Shown: piece after piece, positions 25,130-34,161 of the stretch | Position numbering within the stretch: the stretch's first letter is position 1 | How the letters are laid out: each line of letters starts with the position of its first letter | Origin: Sphingomonas hengshuiensis | GTDB taxonomy: Bacteria; Pseudomonadota; Alphaproteobacteria; Sphingomonadales; Sphingomonadaceae | Length of the DNA stretch: 64,000 nt | Assembly: GCA_003240755.1 (NCBI GenBank) | Contig: QFNF01000003.1 | Location: 62,001 to 126,000 of the forward strand | Direction of reading: 5' to 3' | Made by a program: the position numbers and the translations under genes | The notes under the pieces: generated by a model | The model's database searches: none | What the model was told of the DNA's origin: nothing | The model's input: the letters and a program-made list of their open reading frames with translations, nothing else

Positions 25130-25185
25130 GCTTTTGGCCGGCAGCATACTAGGTTTCGGTCCAAAACTGATATGGAGCATCGAAT

Positions 25186-26175
25186 ATGGCGAAGGCATGG
25201 CATCTGGTTCGGCGACCCAATGGAATGCCGGTCGCGGAGGACTTCGCACTGCGCGATCTGCCGGCGCGGGAACTGGCCGACGGAGAGGTGCGGATCGCCA
25301 ATCGCTGGCTGTCGGTCGATCCCTATATGCGCGGGCGGATGAACGACGTGAAGAGCTACGTCCCGCCCTTCGCGCTCGACGCGCCGATGGACGGCGGCGC
25401 GGTGGGGGAGGTGATCGAAAGCCGCGCCGACGACCTGCCGGTCGGTACCCGCGTCCAGCATATGGCGGGCTGGCGGGACGAGGCGATCGTGCCGGCGAAG
25501 GGCGTGCAGACGCTGCCCGACCTCGGCCTGCCCGAGCAGGCGTTTCTCGGCGCGCTGGGCCTGACCGGCATGACCGCCTGGTTCGGCCTGCTGGCGGTGG
25601 CCGATGCGAAGCCGGGCGAGACGGTGTTCGTGTCCGCGGCGGCCGGTGCGGTCGGATCGGTCGTGGTACAGATCGCCAGGGCCAGGGGGATGACGGTGAT
25701 CGGATCGGCCGGTGGCGCCGAAAAGGTCGAATGGGTCCGCTCGCTGGGCGCCGATCAGGTGATCGACTACAAGGGTGACGTGCCGCTGGCCAAGGCGCTG
25801 GGTGCGGCGGCACCGGACGGCATCGACGTGTATTTCGACAATGTCGGCGGCGATCATCTCGACGCCGCGCTGGCCCATGCGCGGCAGGGGGCGCGCTTCG
25901 CGATCTGCGGCATGATCGATGGCTACAATGCGTCGCAGCCGACCAGCCTGCGCTATCTGATGCGGGTCATCGCCGCGCGCATCCGCGTGCAGGGCTTCAT
26001 CGTCAGCGACTTTCTGGGCCGCGTCGCGGAATTCCAGCAGGGCATGGGCGAGATCGTCGCGAGCGGCAATTTCCAGCGCGAGGAAACGGTGGTCGACGGG
26101 CTCGAGAACACGCCCACCGCGTTCCTCGGCCTGTTCAGCGGACGGAACAGGGGCAAGATGCTGGTGCGCCTGTAG
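25186..26175 (+). CDS. zinc-independent NADP-dependent oxidoreductase (medium-chain family, CurA-like)
   Basis: A 329-residue MDR enzyme without the structural-zinc cysteine cluster. Motifs are VDPYMRGRMND in the catalytic domain, TGMTAWFGLL, and the NADPH-binding VFVSAAAGAVGSVVVQIA. YFDNVGGDHLDAAL and the C-terminal EETVVDGLENTPTAFLGLF-type ending (residues 285-329) match leukotriene B4 12-hydroxydehydrogenase/CurA relatives. These reduce the conjugated double bond of enones and enals. The gene stands alone between a terminator and a hairpin. A role in detoxifying reactive alkenals is the usual inference; the substrate is unknown. Confidence 0.9.
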   Translation: MAKAWHLVRRPNGMPVAEDFALRDLPARELADGEVRIANRWLSVDPYMRGRMNDVKSYVPPFALDAPMDGGAVGEVIESRADDLPVGTRVQHMAGWRDEAIVPAKGVQTLPDLGLPEQAFLGALGLTGMTAWFGLLAVADAKPGETVFVSAAAGAVGSVVVQIARARGMTVIGSAGGAEKVEWVRSLGADQVIDYKGDVPLAKALGAAAPDGIDVYFDNVGGDHLDAALAHARQGARFAICGMIDGYNASQPTSLRYLMRVIAARIRVQGFIVSDFLGRVAEFQQGMGEIVASGNFQREETVVDGLENTPTAFLGLFSGRNRGKMLVRL

Positions 26176-26184
26176 GCGGCGAAT

Positions 26185-26205
26185 CCTCCCCGCGACGCGG
26201 GGAGG
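26185..26205. terminator. CCTCCCC/GGGGAGG hairpin downstream of the oxidoreductase gene
   Basis: Perfect 7-bp arms, CCTCCCC and GGGGAGG, extended by GCG/CGC, start 10 bp after the stop. The arms match the outer hairpins of the 130-147-bp repeats elsewhere in the window, so this may be a solo arm of that family serving as a terminator. Confidence 0.6.
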
Positions 26206-26298
26206 GTCCCGTGCGGCGGTTCGGGAACTGGTGAACGCACTGCTGTTCAGCCAGGACCGGGCATCAACGGTTCTGGCGAATGTCGCCTCGATCGCGGC

Positions 26299-26478
26299 TC
26301 AGCGCAATTTCGCGATCTTCAGCCCGTCTTCCCTGGCACGGTCCCTGATCGATTCCTCGCTGCGGGTCAGCGCCTTGGCGAGTGCCTTCAGCGCCATGCC
26401 CTTGCCTGCCAACTGGTGCAGCTTCTGGATCTCATCGGGGCGCCACGGCTGGCGGTGACGTTCGAATTTCTCGGCCAT
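26299..26478 (-). CDS. small DNA-binding-like protein (hypothetical)
   Basis: A 59-residue basic protein starting MAEKFERHRQPWRPDEIQKL and ending LKIAKLR. The start has AGGAG five bases upstream. The pattern W-x5-I-x-K-L ... LAKALTRSEESIRDRAREDG resembles a Myb/SANT-like or sigma-region-4-like helix-turn-helix: it reads like a rule of many small alphaproteobacterial SANT-type proteins. No partner is obvious. It lies 9 bp downstream of the DUF188 gene on the same strand and may be the tail of that operon. Function unknown. Confidence 0.65.
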   Translation of the reverse strand: MAEKFERHRQPWRPDEIQKLHQLAGKGMALKALAKALTRSEESIRDRAREDGLKIAKLR

Positions 26479-26487
26479 GGCATTCTC

Positions 26488-26940
26488 CTACCGGTTGCGC
26501 GCCAGCCGTACCAGCGCGGCGTCGAGCGATTGCAGGAACCGCGAGCGATCCGTTTTGCCGAACGGTGGCGGCCCGCCCAACTGGTCGCCGCCCGCGCGCA
26601 GATCGGCCATGATCGCCCGCGTCGCGATCGCGCCGCCGATCGATGCGGCGGTGAACGGCCTGCCGTTGGGTGCGAGGACGACCGCGCCGGACTTCAGGCA
26701 GCGATCGGCCAGCAGGATGTCGGCGGTGATGACCACGCAGTCCTGGTCGGCCGCTTCCGCGATCCAGTCGTCGGCGGCATCGAAGCCGTCGGACACGACC
26801 ACCCGCTCGATCCATGGCAGCAGCGGCACGCGGAAATGGCTGTTGCTGACGATGGATACGCGCGCGCCATGGCGTTCGGCGACACGATACACCTCGTCCT
26901 TGACCGGGCAGGCATCGGCATCGACCAGAATGCGGATCAT
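26488..26940 (-). CDS. YaiI/YqxD family (DUF188) protein
   Basis: A 150-residue protein matching the DUF188 family over its whole length. It opens with IRILVDADACPVKDEVYRVAE, then WIERVVVSDGFDAADDWIAE, DCVVITADILLADRCL and PFTAASIGGAIATRAI. Conserved Asp residues (DADACP, TADI) recall PIN-like nucleases, but the biochemical role is not established. Its start overlaps the Gre-factor gene stop by 4 bp (ATGA), so it is the third gene of an operon with the zinc peptidase and the Gre factor. Confidence 0.92.
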   Translation of the reverse strand: MIRILVDADACPVKDEVYRVAERHGARVSIVSNSHFRVPLLPWIERVVVSDGFDAADDWIAEAADQDCVVITADILLADRCLKSGAVVLAPNGRPFTAASIGGAIATRAIMADLRAGGDQLGGPPPFGKTDRSRFLQSLDAALVRLARNR

Positions 26941-27401
26941 GGTTCGATCGGGGCGGTCCCGATCACCGCGATCGCGTCGCTGCGCCCGCCGAAATCGGCG
27001 GTTTCCCCCGCCATCAGCCCGGTCATCGCCAGCGCGAGCGGCGCGGTGAACGGTATGCGCCCCGCCGCCGGATCGGCCTCGTCGCTGCCGACCAGCTCGA
27101 TCGTCCGGCGCTGCCCGTTGAGCGTATAGGTCACGCGCGATCCGAAGCCGACCTCGTCGGTCGGGGCGGGGGCGATCTCCGCGGTCGAATGGCGCGTGCG
27201 CCAGTAGCGCAGGTCGCGGCGGATCGCGGTGATCCGCTCGGCATCGCGCTCCGCCGCCAGTTCGCTCTCCAGCCGCTCGACCTGTTCGGCCATCGCCGCC
27301 AGCCCGCGCCGGGTGACAAGGTTCGGCCCCGGCGGCAGCGGCAGTTCGAAGCGCGGTTCCTTGTGTTCGTCGTCATCCTCCCGCCGGAACGCGACGCTCA
27401 T
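26937..27401 (-). CDS. GreA/GreB-family transcription elongation factor
   Basis: A 154-residue protein with an N-terminal coiled coil (about residues 28-75; PNLVTRRGLAAMAEQVERLESEL) and a C-terminal FKBP-like domain (FGSRVTYTLNGQRRTIELVGSDEADPAAGRI-type core, residues 88-150). The layout is that of Gre factors, which restart backtracked RNA polymerase. The coiled-coil tip acidic pair typical of GreA is not obvious, so it may be a specialised paralogue rather than the main GreA. It overlaps the neighbours at both ends by 1-4 bp. Confidence 0.83.
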   Translation of the reverse strand: MSVAFRREDDDEHKEPRFELPLPPGPNLVTRRGLAAMAEQVERLESELAAERDAERITAIRRDLRYWRTRHSTAEIAPAPTDEVGFGSRVTYTLNGQRRTIELVGSDEADPAAGRIPFTAPLALAMTGLMAGETADFGGRSDAIAVIGTAPIEP

Positions 27402-28273
27402 CAGATCGCCCCCGAAAAGGTGTCGCACTGGGCGGGGTCGCCGGTCTGCAACCCGCGCTGCAACCATTTCATCCGCTGGGCCGAGGTGCCATGGGTAAAG
27501 CTTTCGGGCGATGCGCTGTTGCCCTGCAACCTGTCGTCGCCGATCGCTTCGGCGGCGCGCAGCCCTTCCTCGATATCGCCCGGTTCGAGCCGGTCGCGGT
27601 TGCGCGCGCCCCAGACGCCGGCATAGCAGTCCGCCTGCAGTTCGAGCCGGACCGACTGGGCGTTGCCCTCCGCCCGGGACAGCGTCTGCTGCGCACGGCT
27701 GACGGCTTCGGCCTGACCGGTCAGGTTCTGGATATGGTGGCCGACCTCGTGCGCGACGACATAGGCCTGGGCGAAATCGCCGCTCGCGCCGAAACGCTGC
27801 GACAATTCGCGGAAGAAGCTGGTGTCGAGATACACGCCGCGGTCGGGCGGGCAATAGAATGGGCCCATCGCCGACTGGGCGGCACCGCAGCCGGACTGCG
27901 CGCCCTGCTGGTAGAATTTGAGCGTCGGCAGTTGATAGCGCTGCCCCTGTTCGCGGAAGATCGTCGCCCATGTCTGGTTGGTCGATTGCAGCACGCGGCA
28001 CGCGAACAGCTCCTCGGCGGTGTCGCAGGGCACGTTGCCGCCGCCCGAACCCTGTTGCGTCGTCGGCGCCTGTCCACCGGTCAACAACCCGCCGCCGCCC
28101 GAAAACATCAGGAACGCGACGGCGACGATCGCGAGAATGCCGATGGTCCCGCAGCCAAGGCCGCGCCCCAGCAGCAGCGGCAGGAAGCCGAGCAGGTTCA
28201 ACCCGCCGCCGCCCCCGCCGCCACGGCCCAGATCCTCTACGTTACTGGCGGGATCGAGATCGTCGAGGCGCAT
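27401..28273 (-). CDS. neutral zinc metallopeptidase family protein (YpfJ type)
   Basis: A 290-residue membrane-anchored protein. A Gly-rich N-terminus leads to one transmembrane segment (about residues 41-58, CGTIGILAIVAVAFLMF). The outer domain carries the zinc motif HEVGHH at residues 175-180 and the family opening RLDDLDPASNVEDLGRGGG. The later part includes LELQADCYAGVWG, which supplies the likely third ligand, and HGTSAQRMKWLQRG. It is the first gene of the three-gene minus-strand operon. Substrates of this family are not known. Confidence 0.92.
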   Translation of the reverse strand: MRLDDLDPASNVEDLGRGGGGGGGLNLLGFLPLLLGRGLGCGTIGILAIVAVAFLMFSGGGGLLTGGQAPTTQQGSGGGNVPCDTAEELFACRVLQSTNQTWATIFREQGQRYQLPTLKFYQQGAQSGCGAAQSAMGPFYCPPDRGVYLDTSFFRELSQRFGASGDFAQAYVVAHEVGHHIQNLTGQAEAVSRAQQTLSRAEGNAQSVRLELQADCYAGVWGARNRDRLEPGDIEEGLRAAEAIGDDRLQGNSASPESFTHGTSAQRMKWLQRGLQTGDPAQCDTFSGAI

Positions 28274-28401
28274 GGGCGGGGGTCCGTTCGTTGAAGCTGC
28301 GTACTGAAATGCGCGAAGTCGCCCGGATGTTGCAACCGCGCGCCGTGAAATCGGTTGTAGTGCCGTTGAACCCAGACCTCATTGCGCGCAAAGTGTATCC
28401 G

Positions 28402-29562
28402 ATGGCCGAAGCCGACCCCCGTTTGCGCCGACGATCCCCGACCGGCCTGCCGCTCCCCGACTGCGTGGCGCTGGTGCTGCAGGGCGGCGGGGCGCTCGGC
28501 AGCTATCAGGCCGGCGTCATCGAGCGGCTGGGCGAATCCGGGGTAGAGGTCGACTGGGTCGCGGGCATCTCGATCGGTGCGATCAACGCCGCGATCTTCG
28601 CGGGCAACCCGCCGGAACGCCGCGTCGAACGGCTGCGGCAGTTCTGGGAAACGGCCGCCGGCGTGCTGCCATGGTTCCCGATCCTGCCCGACGACCGGGT
28701 GCGCGAATGGGTGCACGAATGGTCGGCGGGCGTCGTGCTGGCGACCGGCGTCCCCGGTTTCTTCCGCCCGCGCGGGGTGCCGCCACAGTTCGCCGCGCCC
28801 GGCACGCCCGCGGCGCTCAGCTATTACGATACCGCCCCATTGCACGAGACGCTCGACGCGCTGGTCGACTGGGATCTCGCCAATGACGGGCCGGTGCGGC
28901 TGTCGGTCGGCGCGGTCGAGATCGAGAGCGGCAATTTCGTCTATTTCGACAGCGCGCGCGAACGGCTGGACGCGCGGCATGTCATGGCGTCGGGTGCCCT
29001 GCCGCCGGGGCTGCCCCCGGTCGAGATCGACGGGCGCTGGTATTGGGACGGCGGGCTGGTCAGCAACACGCCGCTGACGCACATCCTCGACCATCAGCGC
29101 GATCCGATGCTGGTGTTCCAGGTCGACCTGTTCTCCGCCGGGGCCGACATGCCGCGGACGATCGGCGACGTGGTGGCGCGCGAAAAGGAAATCCGTTTCT
29201 CCAGCCGGACGCGGCAGGTGACGGCCGAGCGGTTGCGGCTGCGGCAGGAACGCGAGCTGATCCGGCGGATGGTGTGCAAGCTGCCGCCCGAGCTGCGCGA
29301 CGATGCCGATGTCCGCGCGCTGGCGGCGATGGCGGACGAACATCCGCTCAGCCTCGTCCACCTGATCTACCGCGCCAATCGCTGGGAAGGCGGCGCGCGC
29401 GATTACGAATTTTCGGCGCGCGCGATGCAGGAACATTGGGCCGCCGGCCGCGCCGCCATTGCCGAGACGATGGCGAATGCGCAGGTCGTTGCCCAGAATA
29501 TCGTCGACGGGCGCACCGCCGCGTTCGATCTGACCCCCCATCTTTCCAAACGCCAAGGATAA
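28402..29562 (+). CDS. patatin-like phospholipase family protein
   Basis: A 386-residue serine hydrolase. It shows the oxyanion loop LQGGGALGSYQAGVI, the nucleophile elbow GISIGAINA (G-x-S-x-G) and the catalytic Asp in WDGGLVSNTPL, the Ser-Asp dyad of the patatin fold. A DUF3734-like C-terminal part follows (REKEIRFSSRTRQVTAERL). I chose ATG 28402 because it lies about 20 residues before the fold, but in-frame starts exist upstream at 28309 and 28321; none has a clear ribosome site. It precedes the 3-hydroxybutyrate dehydrogenase gene by 3 bp. That pairing suggests lipid or polyhydroxybutyrate turnover. Confidence 0.88.
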   Translation: MAEADPRLRRRSPTGLPLPDCVALVLQGGGALGSYQAGVIERLGESGVEVDWVAGISIGAINAAIFAGNPPERRVERLRQFWETAAGVLPWFPILPDDRVREWVHEWSAGVVLATGVPGFFRPRGVPPQFAAPGTPAALSYYDTAPLHETLDALVDWDLANDGPVRLSVGAVEIESGNFVYFDSARERLDARHVMASGALPPGLPPVEIDGRWYWDGGLVSNTPLTHILDHQRDPMLVFQVDLFSAGADMPRTIGDVVAREKEIRFSSRTRQVTAERLRLRQERELIRRMVCKLPPELRDDADVRALAAMADEHPLSLVHLIYRANRWEGGARDYEFSARAMQEHWAAGRAAIAETMANAQVVAQNIVDGRTAAFDLTPHLSKRQG

Positions 29563-29565
29563 ACG

Positions 29566-30351
29566 ATGTTTCTGAAAGGCAAGACCGCGATCGTCACCGG
29601 TTCCACGTCGGGCATTGGCCTCGCCTATGCGAAGGCGCTTGCGGCCGAGGGGGCGACGGTCGTCATCAACGGCTTTGGCGACACCGACGCGATCGAGAAG
29701 GAGCGCGCCGCACTGGCGCAGGCGAGCGGGGCGGAGGCGCGCTACGACAGCGCCGACATGACCAAGCCCGATCAGATCGCGGGCATGGTCGACAAGGCGG
29801 CGGCCGAATTCGGATCGGTCGACATCGTCGTCAACAATGCCGGTATCCAGCATGTCGCGAAGATCGAGGAGTTCCCGATCGACAAATGGGATGCGATCCT
29901 CGCGATCAACCTGTCGTCGGCGTTCCACATGATCCGCGCCGCCATACCGCACATGAAAAAGTCCGGCTGGGGCCGGATCATCAACACCGCATCGGCGCAC
30001 AGCCTGGTCGCGAGCCCTAACAAATCGGCCTATGTCGCCGCCAAGCATGGCGTGGTCGGGCTGACCAAGACGGTCGCACTGGAAGTCGCGACGTGCGGCA
30101 TCACCGCCAACTGCATCTCGCCCGGCTATGTCTGGACCCCGCTGGTCGAACAGCAGATTCCCGACACGATGGCGTCGCGCGGCCTGACCCGCGAACAGGT
30201 GATGAACGACGTGCTGCTGGCGGCACAGCCGACCAAGGAATTCGTCACCGCCGAACAGGTCGCCAGCCTCGCGCTCTATCTGTGCCGGGACGAGGCGAAG
30301 GGGATCACGGGTGCGAACCTGTCGATCGACGGCGGCTGGACCGCCGCGTGA
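29566..30351 (+). CDS. 3-hydroxybutyrate dehydrogenase
   Basis: A 261-residue short-chain dehydrogenase. It has the cofactor motif TGSTSGIGLAYAKALA, NNAGIQH, and the Ser-Tyr-Lys triad in NTASAHSLVASPNKSAYVAAKHG. HSLVASPNKSAYVAAKHG and LVEQQIPDTMAS-type segments are the signature of bacterial D-3-hydroxybutyrate dehydrogenases, which interconvert 3-hydroxybutyrate and acetoacetate. The length is the usual 260 residues. It lies 3 bp after the patatin gene, and 7 bp precede the lipoprotein gene, so all three are likely co-transcribed. Confidence 0.92.
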   Translation: MFLKGKTAIVTGSTSGIGLAYAKALAAEGATVVINGFGDTDAIEKERAALAQASGAEARYDSADMTKPDQIAGMVDKAAAEFGSVDIVVNNAGIQHVAKIEEFPIDKWDAILAINLSSAFHMIRAAIPHMKKSGWGRIINTASAHSLVASPNKSAYVAAKHGVVGLTKTVALEVATCGITANCISPGYVWTPLVEQQIPDTMASRGLTREQVMNDVLLAAQPTKEFVTAEQVASLALYLCRDEAKGITGANLSIDGGWTAA

Positions 30352-30358
30352 TCGCAGC

Positions 30359-31000
30359 ATGAACCGCGGCACGTGCATGGCCGGTGTCCTGCTGGGCCTG
30401 TTGACCGGCGGCTGTGGCGGCGGGGCGGCGGTGGCGTCGTCGGGCACCGCCGCGACCACGCGGCCGGGGGGGGATGACTGGCGACGGGTGGCGACGCCCG
30501 CCGACCGGGACCGTTTGCGGCGCTGGCGCGATGCGTGGATGACGGCGCTTCCCCGCGCACGGGCCGCCGACCCGGCGGCGATCGCGGCACAGGGCGCGCT
30601 GTTCGTGCCCGACGCGGCGTTGATGGAAAGCGCGCCGCCCGCCGGGCGCTATCGCTGCCGCGTGTTCAAGCTGGGCGGGGCGGGCAGCGCGATGCGCGAT
30701 TTCACCGCCTATCCCGCGTTCGACTGCGTGATCCGCGACGAAGGCAGCGTCCGCAGCTTCTACAAGGAAACGGGGTCGCAGCGACCGGTCGGGCTGCTGT
30801 TCCCCGATGGCGACCGCACGATCTTTCTCGGCACGCTGCTGCTCGGCGAAGAGCGGGCGGCGCTGCAATATGGCCAGGACCGCGACCGTGACATGGCCGG
30901 GATGCTCGAACGCGTGGGTGAACGGCGCTGGCGACTGGTGCTGCCCTATCCCCGCTTCGAATCGCTGCTGGACGTGATCGAACTGGTTCCGGCGGAATAG
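30359..31000 (+). CDS. DUF4893 domain lipoprotein
   Basis: A 213-residue exported protein. The signal peptide runs to a lipobox (LLTGGC near residue 20), predicting lipid attachment. The mature part contains DRDRLRRWRDAWMTALPRA, ALMESAPPAGRYRCRVFKLG and GSQRPVGLLFPDGDRTIFLG, the DUF4893 pattern seen in sphingomonads. It starts 7 bp after the 3-hydroxybutyrate dehydrogenase stop. Function is unknown; a place in the outer-membrane/periplasmic lipoprotein pool is inferred. Confidence 0.82.
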   Translation: MNRGTCMAGVLLGLLTGGCGGGAAVASSGTAATTRPGGDDWRRVATPADRDRLRRWRDAWMTALPRARAADPAAIAAQGALFVPDAALMESAPPAGRYRCRVFKLGGAGSAMRDFTAYPAFDCVIRDEGSVRSFYKETGSQRPVGLLFPDGDRTIFLGTLLLGEERAALQYGQDRDRDMAGMLERVGERRWRLVLPYPRFESLLDVIELVPAE

Positions 31001-31072
31001 CGCCGCCGGTCATCGCCGGTCCGGATCGCCATGTAGGCGGTACGCGACCGGACGCATCGGCTGCGACGTGCG

Positions 31073-31534
31073 CTACGCCAGCGTCCGCCGCACCGTTTCG
31101 TAGCAATCGTCGATATGCGCGTTGCCGACCAGCTTCATCGCCCCGAAACTGATCCCCGCCGCGGCGATCTGCCCGGCGAAGGGGACGAAGCGCAACAGCG
31201 ACTTGCTGGCGTAGCGCACGCCCACGCGACGGATCAGCATCGTCACTACCCGGCGGGTAATGGACCGGCCGATCACGCCATTGCCCAGGTTGGCGGCGAT
31301 CAGCAGGATCTGCTTGGCGCGATCGGGCTCCAGCGCGTTCACCTGCTGTTCGCTCAGGCCGAAGCGGCTGCTGATCTCGGGCAGCAATCTGGTCAGGATG
31401 TTCGCATCGACGATCAGGTCGGCACCGGGCACCGGCACCGCCGATGCCCCTGCCGATACCAGTGCGCGCTTGGTGACGAGCTTGCGTGCCTCGTCGCGAA
31501 CGCGATCGAGTTGGGTCAGCGAAGTGATATGCAT
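31073..31534 (-). CDS. small membrane-associated hypothetical protein (DUF697-like)
   Basis: A 153-residue protein with two hydrophobic helix pairs (SAGASAVPVPGADLIVDANI around residues 26-45, and LLRFVPFAGQIAAAGISFG around 112-130). The P-x-P-G-x-D and P-F-A-G-Q-I-A-A patterns recall the DUF697/EcsC-like membrane domains, in which such motifs bracket hairpin helices. No signal peptide. The start at 31534 has no strong ribosome site, so a start further upstream is possible. It is transcribed away from the M3 peptidase gene. I do not recognise a specific function. Confidence 0.6.
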   Translation of the reverse strand: MHITSLTQLDRVRDEARKLVTKRALVSAGASAVPVPGADLIVDANILTRLLPEISSRFGLSEQQVNALEPDRAKQILLIAANLGNGVIGRSITRRVVTMLIRRVGVRYASKSLLRFVPFAGQIAAAGISFGAMKLVGNAHIDDCYETVRRTLA

Positions 31535-31635
31535 GGAAGCCCCGTGTCGTTTCGTTACCGCATCAACGCCGATCTTGCCAAGCGGCTCCCGATGTTTAGT
31601 TTTGTCGATATTCGATATTGGGAACGGACCTGTTG

Positions 31636-33786
31636 ATGATCGTACGTCTCGGCGCGCTGCTTGCTTCCACCGCCCTCGCTTTGCCGGCCCATGGCGCGGC
31701 CCTGCCGCAGGCACCGGCGCCTGCCGCCGCTGGCGCCGCTGTCGCCGATGCTACCCCGCTGACCGCGAAATGGCCGGGGCCGTATCAGGGGGTGCCGCCA
31801 TGGGACAAGGTCACGCCGGCGATGTTCCCCGTCGCCTTTCCGGTCGCGATGGCGGAGATGCGCCGCGAAATCCACGCGATCCGCGACGACCGGCGGCCCG
31901 CGACGTTCAGGACCGTCATCGAACCGCTGCAAATGGCCGGCGAGATGATGGACCGGGTCGGGTCGATGTGGGGCGTCTATACCAGCAACCTCGCGACCAA
32001 AGAGGTGCAGGCGATCGACCGTGAATGGTCGCCGAAACTGTCGGCGTTCAACGACGAACTGTTCCTCGATCCGAAACTGTTCGCGCGGGTGAAGGCGGCG
32101 TACGATACGCGCGCCACGCAGAAGCTGAACCCGCAACAGATGCGCCTGCTGGAGCGGACCTATCGCAGCTTCGTCCGGCGTGGCAGCCTGTTGACCGATG
32201 CGCAGCGTGCGCAGGTGACGGGCCTCAACCAACGATTGTCGGTCGCCTATAACGACTTCAGCACCCGGGTGCTGGCCGACGAGGAAACGTGGATCGTCGT
32301 CGACGACGCGAAACAGCTTGCCGGTCTGCCCGACAGCTTCGTCGCGTCGCTAAAGGCCGCGGCGGAGGAGCGCGGGTTGCCGGGCAAATGGGCGATCGTG
32401 AACACGCGGTCGTCGGTCGCGCCGGTGCTGACCTATGCCACCGATCGCGCCTTGCGGGAAAAGGTATGGCGCGCGTTCGTGATGCGGGGCGACAACGGCA
32501 ACGCGAACGATACCAAGGCGACGATCGCGACGATCCTGAAACTCCGGCAGGAGCGGGCGAAGCTGCTCGGCTTCCGCAACCATGCGTATCTGCGCATGGA
32601 CGACACGATGGCGGAGACGCCGGCCAATGCCAGGGCGCTGATGATGCGCGTGTGGCCCGCCGCCGTGGCGCGGGTGCGCGAGGAAGTCGCCGACATGCAG
32701 GCGCTGGCGCGTGGCGAGGGTGCGAACCTGACCATCGAACCGTGGGATTACCGCTTCTACGCCGAAAAGGTGCGCAAGGCGAAATACGACCTCGATGAGA
32801 GCGAGGTGAAGCCGTATCTGCAACTCGACAATATCGTGCAGGCCGCCTTCTACGCCGCCGGCCGCCTCTATGACCTGAAATTTGCGGAGAATACCGGGCA
32901 GATCCCGGTGTTCGAACGGAATGTCCGTACCTTCGTCGTGACCGATGCGAAGACGGGCAGGAATGTCGGCGTCTTCTATCTCGACAATTTCGCGCGGTCG
33001 GGCAAGCGCTCGGGCGCATGGGCGACGCGCTATCGCGGGCAGCGGACGTTCGGCGGCGCGACGAACGTGCTGGCGTCGAACAACAACAATTTCGTCAAGG
33101 GGGCCGGTGGCCAGCCGACGCTCATCAGCCTCGACGATGCGAGCACGCTGTTCCACGAATTCGGCCATGCGATCCATTCGCTGGTACAGGACGTGACCTA
33201 TCCGGGCCTGGCGGGGACGCCGCGCGACTTCGTGGAATATCCCAGCCAGGTGAACGAGAACTGGTTGCTGACGCGCGACGTGCTCGATCGTTTCGCCAGG
33301 CACTATCGGACGGGCCACCCCATGCCGCAGGCGCTGGTCGACAAGATCGAGAAGTCGTCGACCTTCAACCAGGGCTTCGACACGGTTGAATATCTGTCGT
33401 CCGCAATCGCAGACATGGAACTGCACGACCGCGAAACGCCCGTGACCGATGTCGCGGCATTCGAGCGCGATACGCTTGGCAAGCTCGGCATGCCGAGGGA
33501 AATCGTGATGCGGCACCGCTTGCCGCAGTTCAACCATCTGTTCTCGTCCGACGCCTATTCGGCCGGTTACTATTCGTATCTGTGGTCCGAGACGATGGAC
33601 GCCGATACCTGGGCCGCGTTCGTGGCGACCGGCAATGTGTGGGACAAGGCAACGGCGGACCGCTTCCGCAGGACGCTGCTGGCGACGGGGAACGAAACGG
33701 ATCGCAAGGCGGCATATCGTGCATTTCGCGGGCGAGACCCGGACGTTACCGCACTGTTCAAGCGACGTGGCTTTCCGACGCAGTAA
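31636..33786 (+). CDS. M3-family zinc metallopeptidase (peptidyl-dipeptidase Dcp-like), secreted
   Basis: A 716-residue peptidase. A signal peptide (residues 1-21, VRLGALLASTALALPAHGA) precedes the chain, so the enzyme is periplasmic. The gluzincin motif HEFGH is at residues 507-511 (TLFHEFGHAIHSLVQ), with the third ligand Glu expected downstream (FVEYPSQVNENWL). The M3 hallmark tail includes FNHLFSSDAYSAGYYSYLWSE. E. coli Dcp is about 680 residues and removes C-terminal dipeptides. The ATG at 31636 is preferred over a TTG at 31618 because it gives a clean signal sequence. It probably recycles peptides from the periplasm. Confidence 0.93.
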   Translation: MIVRLGALLASTALALPAHGAALPQAPAPAAAGAAVADATPLTAKWPGPYQGVPPWDKVTPAMFPVAFPVAMAEMRREIHAIRDDRRPATFRTVIEPLQMAGEMMDRVGSMWGVYTSNLATKEVQAIDREWSPKLSAFNDELFLDPKLFARVKAAYDTRATQKLNPQQMRLLERTYRSFVRRGSLLTDAQRAQVTGLNQRLSVAYNDFSTRVLADEETWIVVDDAKQLAGLPDSFVASLKAAAEERGLPGKWAIVNTRSSVAPVLTYATDRALREKVWRAFVMRGDNGNANDTKATIATILKLRQERAKLLGFRNHAYLRMDDTMAETPANARALMMRVWPAAVARVREEVADMQALARGEGANLTIEPWDYRFYAEKVRKAKYDLDESEVKPYLQLDNIVQAAFYAAGRLYDLKFAENTGQIPVFERNVRTFVVTDAKTGRNVGVFYLDNFARSGKRSGAWATRYRGQRTFGGATNVLASNNNNFVKGAGGQPTLISLDDASTLFHEFGHAIHSLVQDVTYPGLAGTPRDFVEYPSQVNENWLLTRDVLDRFARHYRTGHPMPQALVDKIEKSSTFNQGFDTVEYLSSAIADMELHDRETPVTDVAAFERDTLGKLGMPREIVMRHRLPQFNHLFSSDAYSAGYYSYLWSETMDADTWAAFVATGNVWDKATADRFRRTLLATGNETDRKAAYRAFRGRDPDVTALFKRRGFPTQ

Positions 33787-34161
33787 GCGCCTGTTTGAAA
33801 AAATGCGGGAAGCAGGCCGGGACTGCGCAATGCGTGCGCGGCGCATTTCCGAATGCCCTGCGAAATCTTCCCTGCACAAACATGCGCCGGCATCTGGCCC
33901 GGCCGATACCGGACACAACGGATATCCGGACTGTCATCGACGCGCCGATCCTGACAACGAGCACTGTCGGGGTCGGTGCGATCCGTTCAGCCAATGGTCG
34001 ATCTTATTCGCCATTCCATATCATGGCGATGCCCCGGATCACCGCATCTGTGCATCCACCGGGGCAACCACCCTCTCGCCAAGCGCGTTGAAATTATATA
34101 ACAAGGGTTTGTAACGAGTCTGCGCGCCCGGCGACGGGCAGAGCAGCGACATGGAGAGTGC
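33787..34161. other. intergenic region upstream of the branched-chain dehydrogenase operon
   Basis: This 375-bp gap holds no convincing gene; the short frames on both strands lack ribosome sites and family resemblance. It is poorer in G+C than its surroundings near 34088-34116, where TTGAAA is followed by an AT-rich run (TTATATAAC). That stretch is the most promoter-like part and sits 45-75 bp before the E1 alpha start. GGAG six bases before ATG 34162 is the ribosome site. Confidence 0.5.

Noticed and set aside
33787..34161. Small open frames in the gap before the branched-chain dehydrogenase operon.
   Set aside because: None has a ribosome site or recognisable composition, and frames on both strands overlap at random.
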